Origin: Burkholderiaceae bacterium
GTDB taxonomy: Bacteria; Pseudomonadota; Gammaproteobacteria; Burkholderiales; Burkholderiaceae_C
Length of the DNA stretch: 36,022 nucleotides
Reading direction: 5' to 3'
NCBI GenBank assembly: GCA_031285125.1
Contig: JAITWT010000010.1
Span: 1 to 36,022, forward strand
The position numbers were made by a program, and so were the translations under genes. This document shows positions 26,020 through 33,965 of this stretch, piece by piece (the first letter of the stretch is position 1; each line of letters begins with the position of its first letter). The notes beneath the pieces were generated by a model. That model saw only the letters and a list, made by a program, of their open reading frames with translations. It did not search any database and had not been told where the DNA came from.

Positions 26020-27174
26020 ATGGCTATTGTTTTGCAGAAACCCTCGTTCATTGGACGTATTGCCCCCATATTCCGGGGCTTTGATCCCCTGTTGATCCTG
26101 GCGGTCTGCCTGCTGATGGGCATAGGTCTGATCACGATGTACTCGGCGGGGTACGACTATGGTGCCGGTAACCGCTTTTCTGACCAGAGCCGCAACGTGC
26201 TCTTCGCGTGCGGCATTATGTTCGTGCTGGCGCAGGTGTCGCCGCAACAACTCATGCGCATTGCCGTGCCGCTGTATACGGTCGGCGTGGCGTTATTGAT
26301 CGCGGTGGCTATTTTTGGCATTACCAAAAAGGGCGCTCGGCGCTGGGTCAACATCGGCGTCGTCATACAGCCCAGTGAAATTCTGAAAATCGCTGTACCG
26401 CTCATGTTGGCTTGGTGGTTCCAGCGTCGAGAAGGACAGTTGCGACCGCTCGATTTCGCGGTGGCGACCGTGCTATTGGCCGTGCCGGTGGGACTGATCA
26501 TCAAACAGCCCGATTTGGGTACGGCGCTGCTGGTATTGATGGCAGGGTTGGCGGTACTCTTCTTTGCCGGTCTTTCCTGGAAGCTGGTTGCGCCGCCCGT
26601 CTTGGCCATCGTTATTGCGGTGGGCGTGCTGGTGGGGTTCGAGTCGAAATTGTGTGCTGACGAGTTTAGTTGGCACGTGGTGCGCAACTATCAGAAACAG
26701 CGCGTGTGCACCTTGATGGATCCCACCAAAGACCCGTTAGGCAAGGGCTTTCACGTCATTCAAAGCATGGTTGCCATTGGCGCCGGGGGGGTCAAGGGCA
26801 AAGGCTTTATGCAGGGGACGCAGACGCATCTGGATTTCATCCCGGAGCGCACCACCGATTTCGTTTTCGCCGCGTATGCCGAGGAATTTGGGCTGGTCGG
26901 CAACATATCTCTGATCGTCTTGTTCATCTTCCTGATTTTTCGCGCGCTGGCGATTGCGCAAAAAGCCGTCACGCTGTTTGCACGCCTGCTCGGCGGCGCG
27001 GTGGGCATGAGCTTGTTTACCTACGCTTTCGTGAATATGGGGATGGTCAGCGGCATCCTGCCGGTCGTGGGCGTGCCCTTGCCTTTCATCAGCTACGGCG
27101 GCACAGCCATGATCACGCTGGGGCTGACGCTGGGCATCCTGATGTCGATTGCACGGGCGTACAAAACCAGTTGA
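26020..27174 (+). CDS. rodA: RodA (SEDS peptidoglycan polymerase)
   Basis: RodA polymerises lipid II for sidewall growth and normally works with PBP2. The 384-residue membrane protein has about ten spans and the SEDS/RodA signatures RNYQKQRVCTLMDPTKDPLG, KGFHVIQSMVAIGAGG, GKGFMQGTQTHLDFIPERTT, DFVFAAYAEEFGLVGN and the C-terminal PLPFISYGGTAMITLG. These fit RodA better than FtsW. AGGA lies 9 bases before the ATG. In most relatives rodA follows mrdA in the mreBCD cluster; here it is alone between the SpoU gene and the convergent GT83 gene. Confidence 0.93.
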   Translation: MAIVLQKPSFIGRIAPIFRGFDPLLILAVCLLMGIGLITMYSAGYDYGAGNRFSDQSRNVLFACGIMFVLAQVSPQQLMRIAVPLYTVGVALLIAVAIFGITKKGARRWVNIGVVIQPSEILKIAVPLMLAWWFQRREGQLRPLDFAVATVLLAVPVGLIIKQPDLGTALLVLMAGLAVLFFAGLSWKLVAPPVLAIVIAVGVLVGFESKLCADEFSWHVVRNYQKQRVCTLMDPTKDPLGKGFHVIQSMVAIGAGGVKGKGFMQGTQTHLDFIPERTTDFVFAAYAEEFGLVGNISLIVLFIFLIFRALAIAQKAVTLFARLLGGAVGMSLFTYAFVNMGMVSGILPVVGVPLPFISYGGTAMITLGLTLGILMSIARAYKTS

Positions 27175-27348
27175 TTCCACTTCCGTTCAAAGAGGGCTTT
27201 GCCGTGCCGGTCTGGCTCGATCTGCCGACAAGCCACACATCAATCCGCCGGTGATTCCCAAAGGGGGATTGACCCGCAACCAGGAGAGGGGCTGGCGGCG
27301 GTTTCTTGGCCGTTTGGCGCAACCAGCGCAGCTGGATTCCAGCGCCTG

Positions 27349-27370
27349 AGAACCTGTTTACGATCTCAAA
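27349..27370 (+). repeat. 22-base dispersed repeat, copy 1
   Basis: The 22 bases at 27349-27370 (core AACCTGTTTACGATCTC) are identical to 35904-35925, 8.5 kb away. Immediately after, AAACAGGTTGTTCTC resembles the inverted form, as if the two ends of an element were joined with little between them. This looks like a mobile-element terminal repeat, but no transposase is in the window. Confidence 0.6.
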
Positions 27371-27376
27371 CAGGTT
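27351..27376. terminator. Perfect hairpin between convergent rodA and arnT-like gene
   Basis: AACCTGTTT (27351-27359), an 8-base loop and AAACAGGTT (27368-27376) form a perfect 9-pair stem, with GAG/CTC-type ends outside. It lies next to the arnT-like stop at 27381-27383 and could terminate either transcript, though no T-run follows. The left arm plus loop recurs at 35904-35925. The rest of the 27175-27380 gap shows no gene. Confidence 0.55.
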
Positions 27377-27380
27377 GTTC

Positions 27381-29051
27381 TCAGGGACAACGCATGCCCG
27401 GCGCGCCGCGCTGCCAGTGCCAGAGCGCGGTATCGGCGTTGCGGGACACCAGCGGCACAGCGTTCAGCAGGGGATAAAACTTTGGCGTGGTCGCCGGACC
27501 CGCCAGCCAGGCCGAGGGCAGGGTGCATAGACGGGAGGCCAGATCAGCCGGTTCGATCAACACGCGCTGGGCCGTACGCGGGGCGAAGATGGCGGCGTCG
27601 GTGATTTCCTTCTGCCAGTTGTCGCGCTGCTCGGTTTGCAATTGCCGCCAGAAATCGACCACCAGCGGGGGGTGCTGCAAGTGGGCATACAGCGGGATGT
27701 CGTGGTAATACTTATGCAGAAAAATCACCGGCTCGGCCGGGGTGCGCTGTTTGCGCAGTGTTTCGGCCAGGATACGTTGAGAGCCCGGCTGATACGGCCC
27801 CAGTGCCCATGGCAAGACCAGGCACAGCAACGCGCCCGCGGCCATGCTCAGATGCCACAGGCGCGTCAGTCCCGTGACGTGCGCGCTGGCCGGCGATGTC
27901 GGCGTCGCACCGTGCGCACCGGGGAGGGTCGGCGCTGCCTCGAGCGCACCGGCGTGCGCCAGCGCAAAGTGGCGTGCTTTGGCGCGCGCGCACACCATCT
28001 GCGCGGCATCGGCGGCCAGAAAGGCCAGCGGCGGCACGGCCGGCAAGATGTAGCCCACCAGCTTGGATTGCGGGATCGAAAAGAACACCAGAATCAGCAG
28101 CAGCCAGATCGCCATCAGCAGCCGCAGGGGTTGCCGGTGCGGTTGGGCGCGCCAGTAGTGGCGCCTGAATACCGGCGCCAGCCAAGCCGAGGCGGGCAGC
28201 GCCCCCAGCGCCAGCACGGCGACGAAGAACCACATGGGCTGCGCGTTGTTGAAGCCCCCTTCAGCGAAACGCTCGAAGTGTTGGACGACGAAAAAGTAAT
28301 GCAGGAACACGGGGAACTCGCGCTGCATCAGCACGAACCAAGGCGCGGCGATCAGCGCGAACAGCAGCACCCCGGGCGTGAGGAACAGGCGCAGCAGCAC
28401 GCGCCAGCGCCCGCGCGCGAGCAGCCACAGCCCAATCACGCCGGCAGGCAGTACGAAGCCGATCAGCCCTTTGGCCAATACGCCCGCGGCCGCTGCCGTC
28501 CAAGCTGCGGCCAATACCGCGTGGTGGGGTTGCGCGCGTTCCATGGCCAGCGCGGCACGCGCCAGCAACACAATCGTGAGGGTGATGCAACCGGCCACCA
28601 GCATGTCCAGATTGGCGTACTGCGCGCCCGAGTACCACAGCGGCTGTGCCAGCAGCGCAAACAGGCTCCAGCGTGCAACCTGCGCCCCCGCTTCAGCGCG
28701 CGCGAAACGCCACAGCGCGTAAGCGCCCACCGTACCGCCGATCAATGAAGCCAGACGCACGGTCAGCGGATGCGCCCCGAACATCTGAAAAGCCTGTGCG
28801 TCGATCCAATAGAACAGCGGCGGTTTATGGAAAAAAGGCAAACCGTTCAAGCGCGGCACCAGCCAATCACCGCTTTGCAGCATGGCCCAGGCGACGCTGC
28901 CGTAGCGCCCTTCATCGGGCACGGCCAGCGGACGCACCCAAGCCAGCAGTGCGAGCCAGATGAAGATGGCCAATGCCACCCAGGCGGCTTGGGCGGCACG
29001 GGGGACGGTGAGGGGCAGGGATGAGGAAGGGCGTGGTGTGATCGGCTTCAT
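27381..29051 (-). CDS. ArnT-like GT83 glycosyltransferase
   Basis: A 556-residue integral membrane glycosyltransferase of the GT-C fold with about 12 spans. Such enzymes move a sugar from a polyprenyl-phosphate donor to a lipid A or protein acceptor on the periplasmic face. The catalytic-loop signature PDEGRYGSVAW (45-55, Asp46/Glu47) and FFHKPPLFYW (73-82) match ArnT and related GT83 members; IPQSKLVGYILP is in the C-terminal half. ArnT adds L-Ara4N, but ArnA/B/D are not adjacent, so the sugar may differ. The ATG at 29051 overlaps the GT2 gene stop as ATGA, so the three minus-strand genes form an operon. Confidence 0.85.
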   Translation of the reverse strand: MKPITPRPSSSLPLTVPRAAQAAWVALAIFIWLALLAWVRPLAVPDEGRYGSVAWAMLQSGDWLVPRLNGLPFFHKPPLFYWIDAQAFQMFGAHPLTVRLASLIGGTVGAYALWRFARAEAGAQVARWSLFALLAQPLWYSGAQYANLDMLVAGCITLTIVLLARAALAMERAQPHHAVLAAAWTAAAAGVLAKGLIGFVLPAGVIGLWLLARGRWRVLLRLFLTPGVLLFALIAAPWFVLMQREFPVFLHYFFVVQHFERFAEGGFNNAQPMWFFVAVLALGALPASAWLAPVFRRHYWRAQPHRQPLRLLMAIWLLLILVFFSIPQSKLVGYILPAVPPLAFLAADAAQMVCARAKARHFALAHAGALEAAPTLPGAHGATPTSPASAHVTGLTRLWHLSMAAGALLCLVLPWALGPYQPGSQRILAETLRKQRTPAEPVIFLHKYYHDIPLYAHLQHPPLVVDFWRQLQTEQRDNWQKEITDAAIFAPRTAQRVLIEPADLASRLCTLPSAWLAGPATTPKFYPLLNAVPLVSRNADTALWHWQRGAPGMRCP

Positions 29052-30100
29052 GATTGGGGATCCCGCTCCCGCCGTTGCGCTAACCCGTGTCCAAGTTCAT
29101 GCCGAACAATATAAATCGGCCGATTCTTAACTTCCTCAAAAATGCGGCCCACATATTCGCCCAGGATACCCAGCGAGATCATCTGGACGCCCATGAACAG
29201 CAACAGCAGGATCACGATCGTTGTCCAGCCCGAAACGGCATTGCCCCACAGAAGGTAGCTCAGCGTCAGATACCCGCCATAAATAAAACCCGCCAGCGCC
29301 AGCAGCAGCCCGACCACGCTGACCGCGCGCAACGGCCAGGTGGCGAAGGCCGTCACGCCGTCGATCGACAGGTGCAACAAGCGCAGTGCATTGAAATGGG
29401 TCTGTCCATGCGCGCGCGTCTTGGGCACGTAGGGCACCGCCACGGCATTGAAGCCGATCCAGGCATACAGCCCTTTCATGAAGCGATTACGTTCGGGCAG
29501 TTTGAGCAGCGCATCGACGGCGGCACGGCTCATTAAGCGGAAGTCGCCCCCGTCAGGCGGCACATTGAAGCGGCCGCTGGCGTTGACCGTGCGGTAGAAC
29601 CAGCGCGTGCCCAGGCGCTTGAATGCGCTTTCGTCGTCGCGATTCGCGCGCACGGCATAGACCACGTCGGCACCGGCATGCCAGTGCTTGATCAGCGTCG
29701 GGATCAATTCCGGCGTATGTTGCAAGTCGGCATCCATCGACAGCACCGCATCGCCGCGCGCCGCTTCAAATCCGGCCGTCAGCGCAGCTTCCTTGCCGAA
29801 GTTGCGCGACAGCTGCAGCGCGCGAAAGCCCGGCCGCGCGGTCCATTGCTTGAGTAGGCTGTGGGTGTCGTCCGTGCTGCCGTCGTCGACCAAAATCACT
29901 TCCCATTGCAGAGCGCTGGCGTCGAGCACGGCTTGCACCTGGGGCAGCAGCAGCGCGAGGTTGGACGCTTCGTTGCGGCAGGGGATGATGCATGAGAGCG
30001 AATGCCGCGGGCCGAGCGTTTCATCGCAGACCGCGGGCAAGGAGGTGATGGCGCAGGCGGTCTCGGGGGGAGCCATGGGGGGGTGTGCTTTCGTCATCAT
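29048..30100 (-). CDS. GT2 polyprenyl-phosphate glycosyltransferase (ArnC/GtrB/DPM1-like)
   Basis: A 350-residue protein with an N-terminal GT-A domain (SCIIPCRNEASNLALLLPQ, VILVDDGSTDDTHSLL, LSRNFGKEAALTAGFEAARG, LSMDADLQHTPELIP) and two C-terminal membrane spans (VVGLLLALAGFIYGGYLTL and TIVILLLLFMGVQMISLG). The family transfers a sugar from a nucleotide donor to undecaprenyl phosphate. It is the natural upstream partner of the ArnT-like transferase, which it overlaps by 4 bases. The start overlaps the GNAT gene stop as ATGA. Donor sugar not known. Confidence 0.88.
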   Translation of the reverse strand: MMTKAHPPMAPPETACAITSLPAVCDETLGPRHSLSCIIPCRNEASNLALLLPQVQAVLDASALQWEVILVDDGSTDDTHSLLKQWTARPGFRALQLSRNFGKEAALTAGFEAARGDAVLSMDADLQHTPELIPTLIKHWHAGADVVYAVRANRDDESAFKRLGTRWFYRTVNASGRFNVPPDGGDFRLMSRAAVDALLKLPERNRFMKGLYAWIGFNAVAVPYVPKTRAHGQTHFNALRLLHLSIDGVTAFATWPLRAVSVVGLLLALAGFIYGGYLTLSYLLWGNAVSGWTTIVILLLLFMGVQMISLGILGEYVGRIFEEVKNRPIYIVRHELGHGLAQRRERDPQS

Positions 30101-30636
30101 GCGGGACGCGCCTCGGGGTGCGATGCGCTACCTTCGCCCAGGGGCTTGTCCATGAGCACTGCATCGAGCCAGCGGCCCAGTTTCCAGCCGCGGTCTTTGA
30201 GCAGGCCAGTGTGCTTAAAGCCCAGTTTGCGGTGGATGCCCATGGATGCGGCATGGCCGGAATCGCCAATGATCGCGATCATGCGCCGAATTCCAGCCGC
30301 GTGCACGGCGTACGCCAGCATGCCGAGCAGCTGGGCGCCGACGCTTCGACCGTAGGCGGCCTGATCCAGGTCGATCGAATTCTCGGCCGTGAAGCGATAG
30401 GCCGCACGCGGCCTGAACAGATCGCAATAGGCGTAGCCCAGCACGCGTGCGTTTTGTTCCGCCACCCGATGGGGCAGCCCCTTGGCGAGCACGTTGGTGT
30501 GGCGCGCGGCCATTTCAGCGGGAGCGGGCACGTCGGTCTCGAAGGTGGCCGTGCCGTGCAGCACGTGATGCGCATCAATCGCGCGGATTGCGGCAATATC
30601 CTCTTCACGGCTGGTGCGGATTGTCAAGGGGGTCAT
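30097..30636 (-). CDS. GNAT N-acetyltransferase, phosphinothricin-acetyltransferase-like
   Basis: A 179-residue GNAT protein that would transfer acetyl from acetyl-CoA to an amine. Signatures of the PAT subgroup are visible: HGTATFETDVPAPAEMAAR, VLGYAYCDLFRPRAAYRFTA followed by ENSID, GRSVGAQLLGML as the acetyl-CoA loop, and MGIHRKLGFKHTGLLKDRG with KLGRWLDAVLM. Homologues often act on phosphinothricin, methionine sulfoximine or related amino acids. Its operon position with two glycosyltransferases leaves open a role on an amino sugar. The start at 30636 is adjacent to a TGATGAG. It is divergent from rpsP. Confidence 0.82.
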   Translation of the reverse strand: MTPLTIRTSREEDIAAIRAIDAHHVLHGTATFETDVPAPAEMAARHTNVLAKGLPHRVAEQNARVLGYAYCDLFRPRAAYRFTAENSIDLDQAAYGRSVGAQLLGMLAYAVHAAGIRRMIAIIGDSGHAASMGIHRKLGFKHTGLLKDRGWKLGRWLDAVLMDKPLGEGSASHPEARPA

Positions 30637-30649
30637 CTCATCACTAGGA

Positions 30650-30677
30650 TAGACAAAAAATCGCAGCAGATTACAAT
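30650..30677 (+). promoter_or_regulatory. Candidate sigma-70 promoter of rpsP-rimM
   Basis: TAGACA (30650-30655) and TACAAT (30672-30677) are spaced by 16 bases, close to the sigma-70 consensus. The first gene of the transcript, rpsP, starts about 150 bases downstream, leaving a structured leader. Confidence 0.5.
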
Positions 30678-30768
30678 TAAGGGTTTTTCAGCGTGTCGCT
30701 GGCCGGGTGGCCAAGTCGCGTGTCTCAAACGTTGAAATAAGTCAGCCAGTCTGTTGCCAATGGAGAGC

Positions 30769-30792
30769 CCGCGCAAAGAGAGCTTTGTGCGG
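30769..30792 (+). promoter_or_regulatory. Leader hairpin upstream of rpsP
   Basis: CCGCGCAAAG (30769-30778), loop AGAG and CTTTGTGCGG (30783-30792) form a 10-pair stem with one G-U pair. It ends 37 bases before the rpsP ATG. A role in S16 autoregulation is only inference. Confidence 0.5.
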
Positions 30793-30829
30793 TCCCTGGG
30801 GCGCAGCGGTACCACCCGAAGGGTAAATC

Positions 30830-31099
30830 ATGGTCGTTATTCGACTCTCGCGCGGCGGCGCCAAAGGCCGTCCGTTTTTCAATATTATCGTTGCCGATAA
30901 ACGCGTGCGCCGCGATGGCAGCTTCATCGAGCGCATCGGGTTTTACAACCCGACGGCCAAGGCAGGCGAAGAGGGCTTGCGCATCGCGCTAGACCGTCTG
31001 AACTACTGGATCGGTGTTGGCGCCCAGCCTTCACCGACCGTGTTGCGCTTGGTCAAGCAGGGCGCTGGCGCGCAGCAACCCGCCCAAGCAGCGGCCTGA
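30830..31099 (+). CDS. rpsP: 30S ribosomal protein S16
   Basis: S16 is an early-assembling protein of the small subunit. The 89-residue product begins [20 protein letters not shown], with [15 protein letters not shown] and the conserved [20 protein letters not shown]. The sequence AAGGG before the ATG serves as Shine-Dalgarno. It is followed 42 bases later by rimM, as in most bacteria. Confidence 0.97.
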   Translation: MVVIRLSRGGAKGRPFFNIIVADKRVRRDGSFIERIGFYNPTAKAGEEGLRIALDRLNYWIGVGAQPSPTVLRLVKQGAGAQQPAQAAA

Positions 31100-31141
31100 A
31101 CGGCACGCGCGTTCGCCCTTGCTCGCCTGGCCTCCTGCGGC

Positions 31142-31696
31142 ATGACGCCGATGCTTGAAGCTGCCGCACTGCCGGCCGATGCCATCGAAGTCGGGCGCAT
31201 TGCCGGTGCCTGGGGCGTCAAGGGGTGGTTCAAAGTGTTGCCCCACAGCGCCCAGCCCCAGGCGCTGTTTTCTTCCAAACGCTGGTTTGTGCTGCCGCCG
31301 GGTGCGGCGCCGGCTGGCGCTTTGCGTTTGCCCATCCGCGAGGCCCGCGCACATGCGGAGGGCGTCGTCGCTTGTTCTCCCGAGGTGTCGGACCGCGACG
31401 CTGCCGAGGCTTTGCGCGGGGCCCTCATTTATATCCCGCGTTCAAGCTTTCCCACGCCGGACCCTGACGAGTATTACTGGGTCGATCTGATCGGTCTGCG
31501 CGTGATCAACCGCGAAAGCGCCGTGCTCGGCGCGGTGCGCGAGTTGCTGGCCACCGGTGCGCAAACCACCCTGGTGCTCACGGCCGAGGAGGGCGGGAAA
31601 ACGGTTGAGCGCATGATTCCTTTCGTGTCGGCTTTCATCGACGAGGTCGATTTGCGCGCGGGGGTCATCCGGGTCGACTGGCAGCCCGATTACTGA
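31142..31696 (+). CDS. rimM: Ribosome maturation factor RimM
   Basis: RimM assists 30S assembly by binding S19 near the 16S rRNA head. The 184-residue product shows IEVGRIAGAWGVKGWFKVLP at the N-terminal barrel and, in the PRC-barrel half, DEYYWVDLIGLRVI, MIPFVSAFIDEVDL and IRVDWQPDY. Length is normal. The expected next genes trmD and rplS are absent: thiL follows after about 95 bases. Confidence 0.95.
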   Translation: MTPMLEAAALPADAIEVGRIAGAWGVKGWFKVLPHSAQPQALFSSKRWFVLPPGAAPAGALRLPIREARAHAEGVVACSPEVSDRDAAEALRGALIYIPRSSFPTPDPDEYYWVDLIGLRVINRESAVLGAVRELLATGAQTTLVLTAEEGGKTVERMIPFVSAFIDEVDLRAGVIRVDWQPDY

Positions 31697-31715
31697 GGGT
31701 TGATTCGGGGGCACG

Positions 31716-31731
31716 CGGGCGCATGCGCCCG
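31716..31731. repeat. 16-base perfect palindrome at the rimM-thiL junction
   Basis: CGGGCGCATGCGCCCG is a perfect palindrome in the gap where trmD-rplS would normally be. It can form a GGGCG/CGCCC hairpin but lacks a T-run. It may be a weak terminator or just a junction sequence. Confidence 0.5.
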
Positions 31732-31792
31732 GTTCCGCGCCAAAATCGCCGGAAAAGCCGAAATCCGATCTTCACAGCGATTCCGACCGACC

Positions 31793-32770
31793 ATGCCTGC
31801 AGGCGAATTCGACCTTATTTCCCGCTATTTCCAGGGCCCGGTGGGCCGCAGTCCGCTGGGTGTGGGCGATGACTGCGCGTTGCTCGCGCCCGCGCAGGGG
31901 ATGCAACTGGCGGTTTCGACCGATCTGCTGGTCGAGGGCCGTCATTTTCTTTCGACTGTCGATGCCGAACGGCTCGGGCACAAGGCGCTGGCGGTCAATC
32001 TCAGCGATCTGGCCGCTTGTGGCGCAGCGCCGTTGGCATTCACGCTCGGACTGGCCCTGCCGGCCGTTGACGAAGCCTGGCTGGACGCTTTTTCGCGCGG
32101 CTTGTTGGCCATCGCCCGCGAATACGGCTGCGAACTGGTCGGCGGCGACACTACGCGCGGCCCTTTGACGATTGCGATCACCGTCTTCGGTGAGCTTCCG
32201 GCCGGCGCGGCGCTGTTGCGTTCGGGCGCGCAGCCCGGCGACGATATTTGGGTCAGCGGCACGATTGGCGATGCGCGGCTGGCGCTCGAAGTGTTTCGCG
32301 GCACGCTGTCCTTGCCCGCCGAGTTGTTCGACATTGCGCGCGCGCGCATGGAGCGCCCGACGCCGCGCGTCGCGCTGGGCCTGGCGTTGCGCGGCGCGGC
32401 CAGCAGTGCCATCGACATCAGCGACGGGCTGGTTGGCGACCTTGGCCATATTCTCCGGGCCAGCGGCGCCGGTGCCTGCATTGATGCGGATGCGGCCGCG
32501 CGGCAGGTGATCGCCGCCGCCCACCCGGCGCGCCCGGCGGCGCTCGATACCGCCGCGTTGCGCGCGTGCGCACTGGCCGGCGGTGACGATTACGAATTGC
32601 TGTTCACCGCGCCGCCGTCGGCACGCAAAACCATAGAATGCGCTGCGCACACCAGCCATACGCCTGCTGCGCGGATCGGCCGGATCGAAGCGGCGCCAGG
32701 TCTGCGTATCGTCGACGCCCACGGTGCGCCGGTCGAAGGGAACTTCGGCGGTTTCGACCATTTTGGCTGA
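31793..32770 (+). CDS. thiL: Thiamine-monophosphate kinase
   Basis: ThiL phosphorylates thiamine monophosphate to the active cofactor, thiamine diphosphate. The 325-residue product shows GEFDLISRYF at the N-terminus, the metal/ATP-binding GVGDDCALL, STDLLVEGRHF, LSDLAACGAAPLAFT, LVGGDTTRGPL, DISDGLVGDLGH and AGGDDYELLFTA. All expected acidic ligands are visible. The ATG at 31793 matches the typical start; the longer frame is rejected. It is followed by pgpA, as in other betaproteobacteria. Confidence 0.95.
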   Translation: MPAGEFDLISRYFQGPVGRSPLGVGDDCALLAPAQGMQLAVSTDLLVEGRHFLSTVDAERLGHKALAVNLSDLAACGAAPLAFTLGLALPAVDEAWLDAFSRGLLAIAREYGCELVGGDTTRGPLTIAITVFGELPAGAALLRSGAQPGDDIWVSGTIGDARLALEVFRGTLSLPAELFDIARARMERPTPRVALGLALRGAASSAIDISDGLVGDLGHILRASGAGACIDADAAARQVIAAAHPARPAALDTAALRACALAGGDDYELLFTAPPSARKTIECAAHTSHTPAARIGRIEAAPGLRIVDAHGAPVEGNFGGFDHFG

Positions 32771-32785
32771 TCTGTCCATGACCCT

Positions 32786-33361
32786 ATGACCGTCACCTCA
32801 CCCCGCCCTTCTGTGCGCTTTCTCGTTTCCCGCCCGGCCCATTTCATCGCATTGGGCGCGGGCTCGGGGCTGGCGCCCGTCGCACCGGGCACCATCGGCA
32901 CACTGTGGGCCTGGCTGGTGTTCGTGTGGTTGCGGGCGTGGTTGCCGCAGCACACGGGCGCGCTGCATCCGGATGCGCTGATGGGCCTCTTGATTGCTCT
33001 CGGGGTGCTGGTGGGCTGGTGGGCCTGTAGCGTGACGGCGCGCGATTTGGGCGACCCCGATCCCTCATCGGTGGTGTGGGATGAAGTGATAGCTTTCTGG
33101 ATCGTGCTGTGGCTGATTGCGCCGGCCGGATTCTTCATGCAATTCGCAGCCTTTGTGCTGTTCCGTTTCTTCGATGCCTCCAAGATCGGCCCGGTCGGCT
33201 GGGCCGATGCGTTGTTTAAACCGCGTGCGTCAAAAACCGCAGAGCCGCCGCCCCTGCCGCGCTGGAATGCCGTGGGCTGGGGCATTATTTTTGACGACTT
33301 GGTGGCGGCCTTGTGCACGCTGCTGGTGATTGCTCTCCTGCGTTTTTGGGCGCTGACATGA
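32786..33361 (+). CDS. pgpA: Phosphatidylglycerophosphatase A
   Basis: PgpA removes phosphate from phosphatidylglycerophosphate to give phosphatidylglycerol. The 191-residue membrane protein has GSGLAPVAPGTIGTL, DPSSVVWDEVIAFWIVL and RFFDASKIGPVGWADAL, with a final hydrophobic span. The start is an ATG at 32786, 15 bases after thiL. The stop overlaps cinA as ATGA. Confidence 0.93.
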   Translation: MTVTSPRPSVRFLVSRPAHFIALGAGSGLAPVAPGTIGTLWAWLVFVWLRAWLPQHTGALHPDALMGLLIALGVLVGWWACSVTARDLGDPDPSSVVWDEVIAFWIVLWLIAPAGFFMQFAAFVLFRFFDASKIGPVGWADALFKPRASKTAEPPPLPRWNAVGWGIIFDDLVAALCTLLVIALLRFWALT

Positions 33362-33924
33362 AGGCGAATACCGATACACGGGGCATGCGCTGCGTCGGCC
33401 AAGAGCCGGCGCCCAGCCCATCGCGCGAGCCCCAAAGCACCGCCCTGCTGGTGACCGAACTGGCCCGCGCCTTGCGCGCGCGCGGCCTGATGCTCGCCAC
33501 CGCCGAAAGCTGTACCGGGGGGCTGATTGCGGGCGCGTGTACCGATCTGGCCGGCTCCAGTGACTGGTTTGAACGCGGCTTTGTCACTTACTCCAATGCC
33601 GCCAAAACCGAATTGTTAAGTGTTCCCGCCGCGCTGATCGAAACCCACGGCGCTGTCAGCGAACCGGTCGCACGCGCGATGGCGCAAGGCGCGCTGGCGC
33701 ATTCGCGCGCGCAGCTTTCGGTGGCGGTGACCGGTGTTGCCGGCCCCAGCGGCGGCAGCGATGACAAGCCCGTGGGGACGGTGTGGTTCGGCTGGTCGGT
33801 TGAGGGCACCGTACACACCGAGCAGCAACATTTCGACGGGGGCCGGGCCGCAGTGCGCGCGGCCACGGTGCGGCACGCATTGGGCGGATTGCTCGCGTTG
33901 CTGGGTGCGCATCGAGCCGATTGA
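33358..33924 (+). CDS. cinA: CinA C-terminal-type nicotinamide-nucleotide amidase (PncC)
   Basis: A single-domain CinA-C protein (188 residues) that deamidates nicotinamide mononucleotide for NAD recycling. The signature ATAESCTGGLIAGACTDLAG, SSDWFERGFVTYSNAAKTEL, GAVSEPVARAMAQGAL and VTGVAGPSGGSDDKPVGTV with WFG are intact. The N-terminal molybdopterin-binding half of full CinA is missing, as in many proteobacteria. It starts at the ATG overlapping pgpA. Confidence 0.92.
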   Translation: MKANTDTRGMRCVGQEPAPSPSREPQSTALLVTELARALRARGLMLATAESCTGGLIAGACTDLAGSSDWFERGFVTYSNAAKTELLSVPAALIETHGAVSEPVARAMAQGALAHSRAQLSVAVTGVAGPSGGSDDKPVGTVWFGWSVEGTVHTEQQHFDGGRAAVRAATVRHALGGLLALLGAHRAD

Positions 33925-33965
33925 AAGCCGATTCAACCTTTCCGCCTCTAGACCTGGATTCGCTC

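Noticed and set aside
27381..29051. Calling the GT83 gene arnT
   Set aside because: Catalytic motifs fit the wider GT83 family; no Ara4N synthesis genes are seen, so the specific symbol is withheld.
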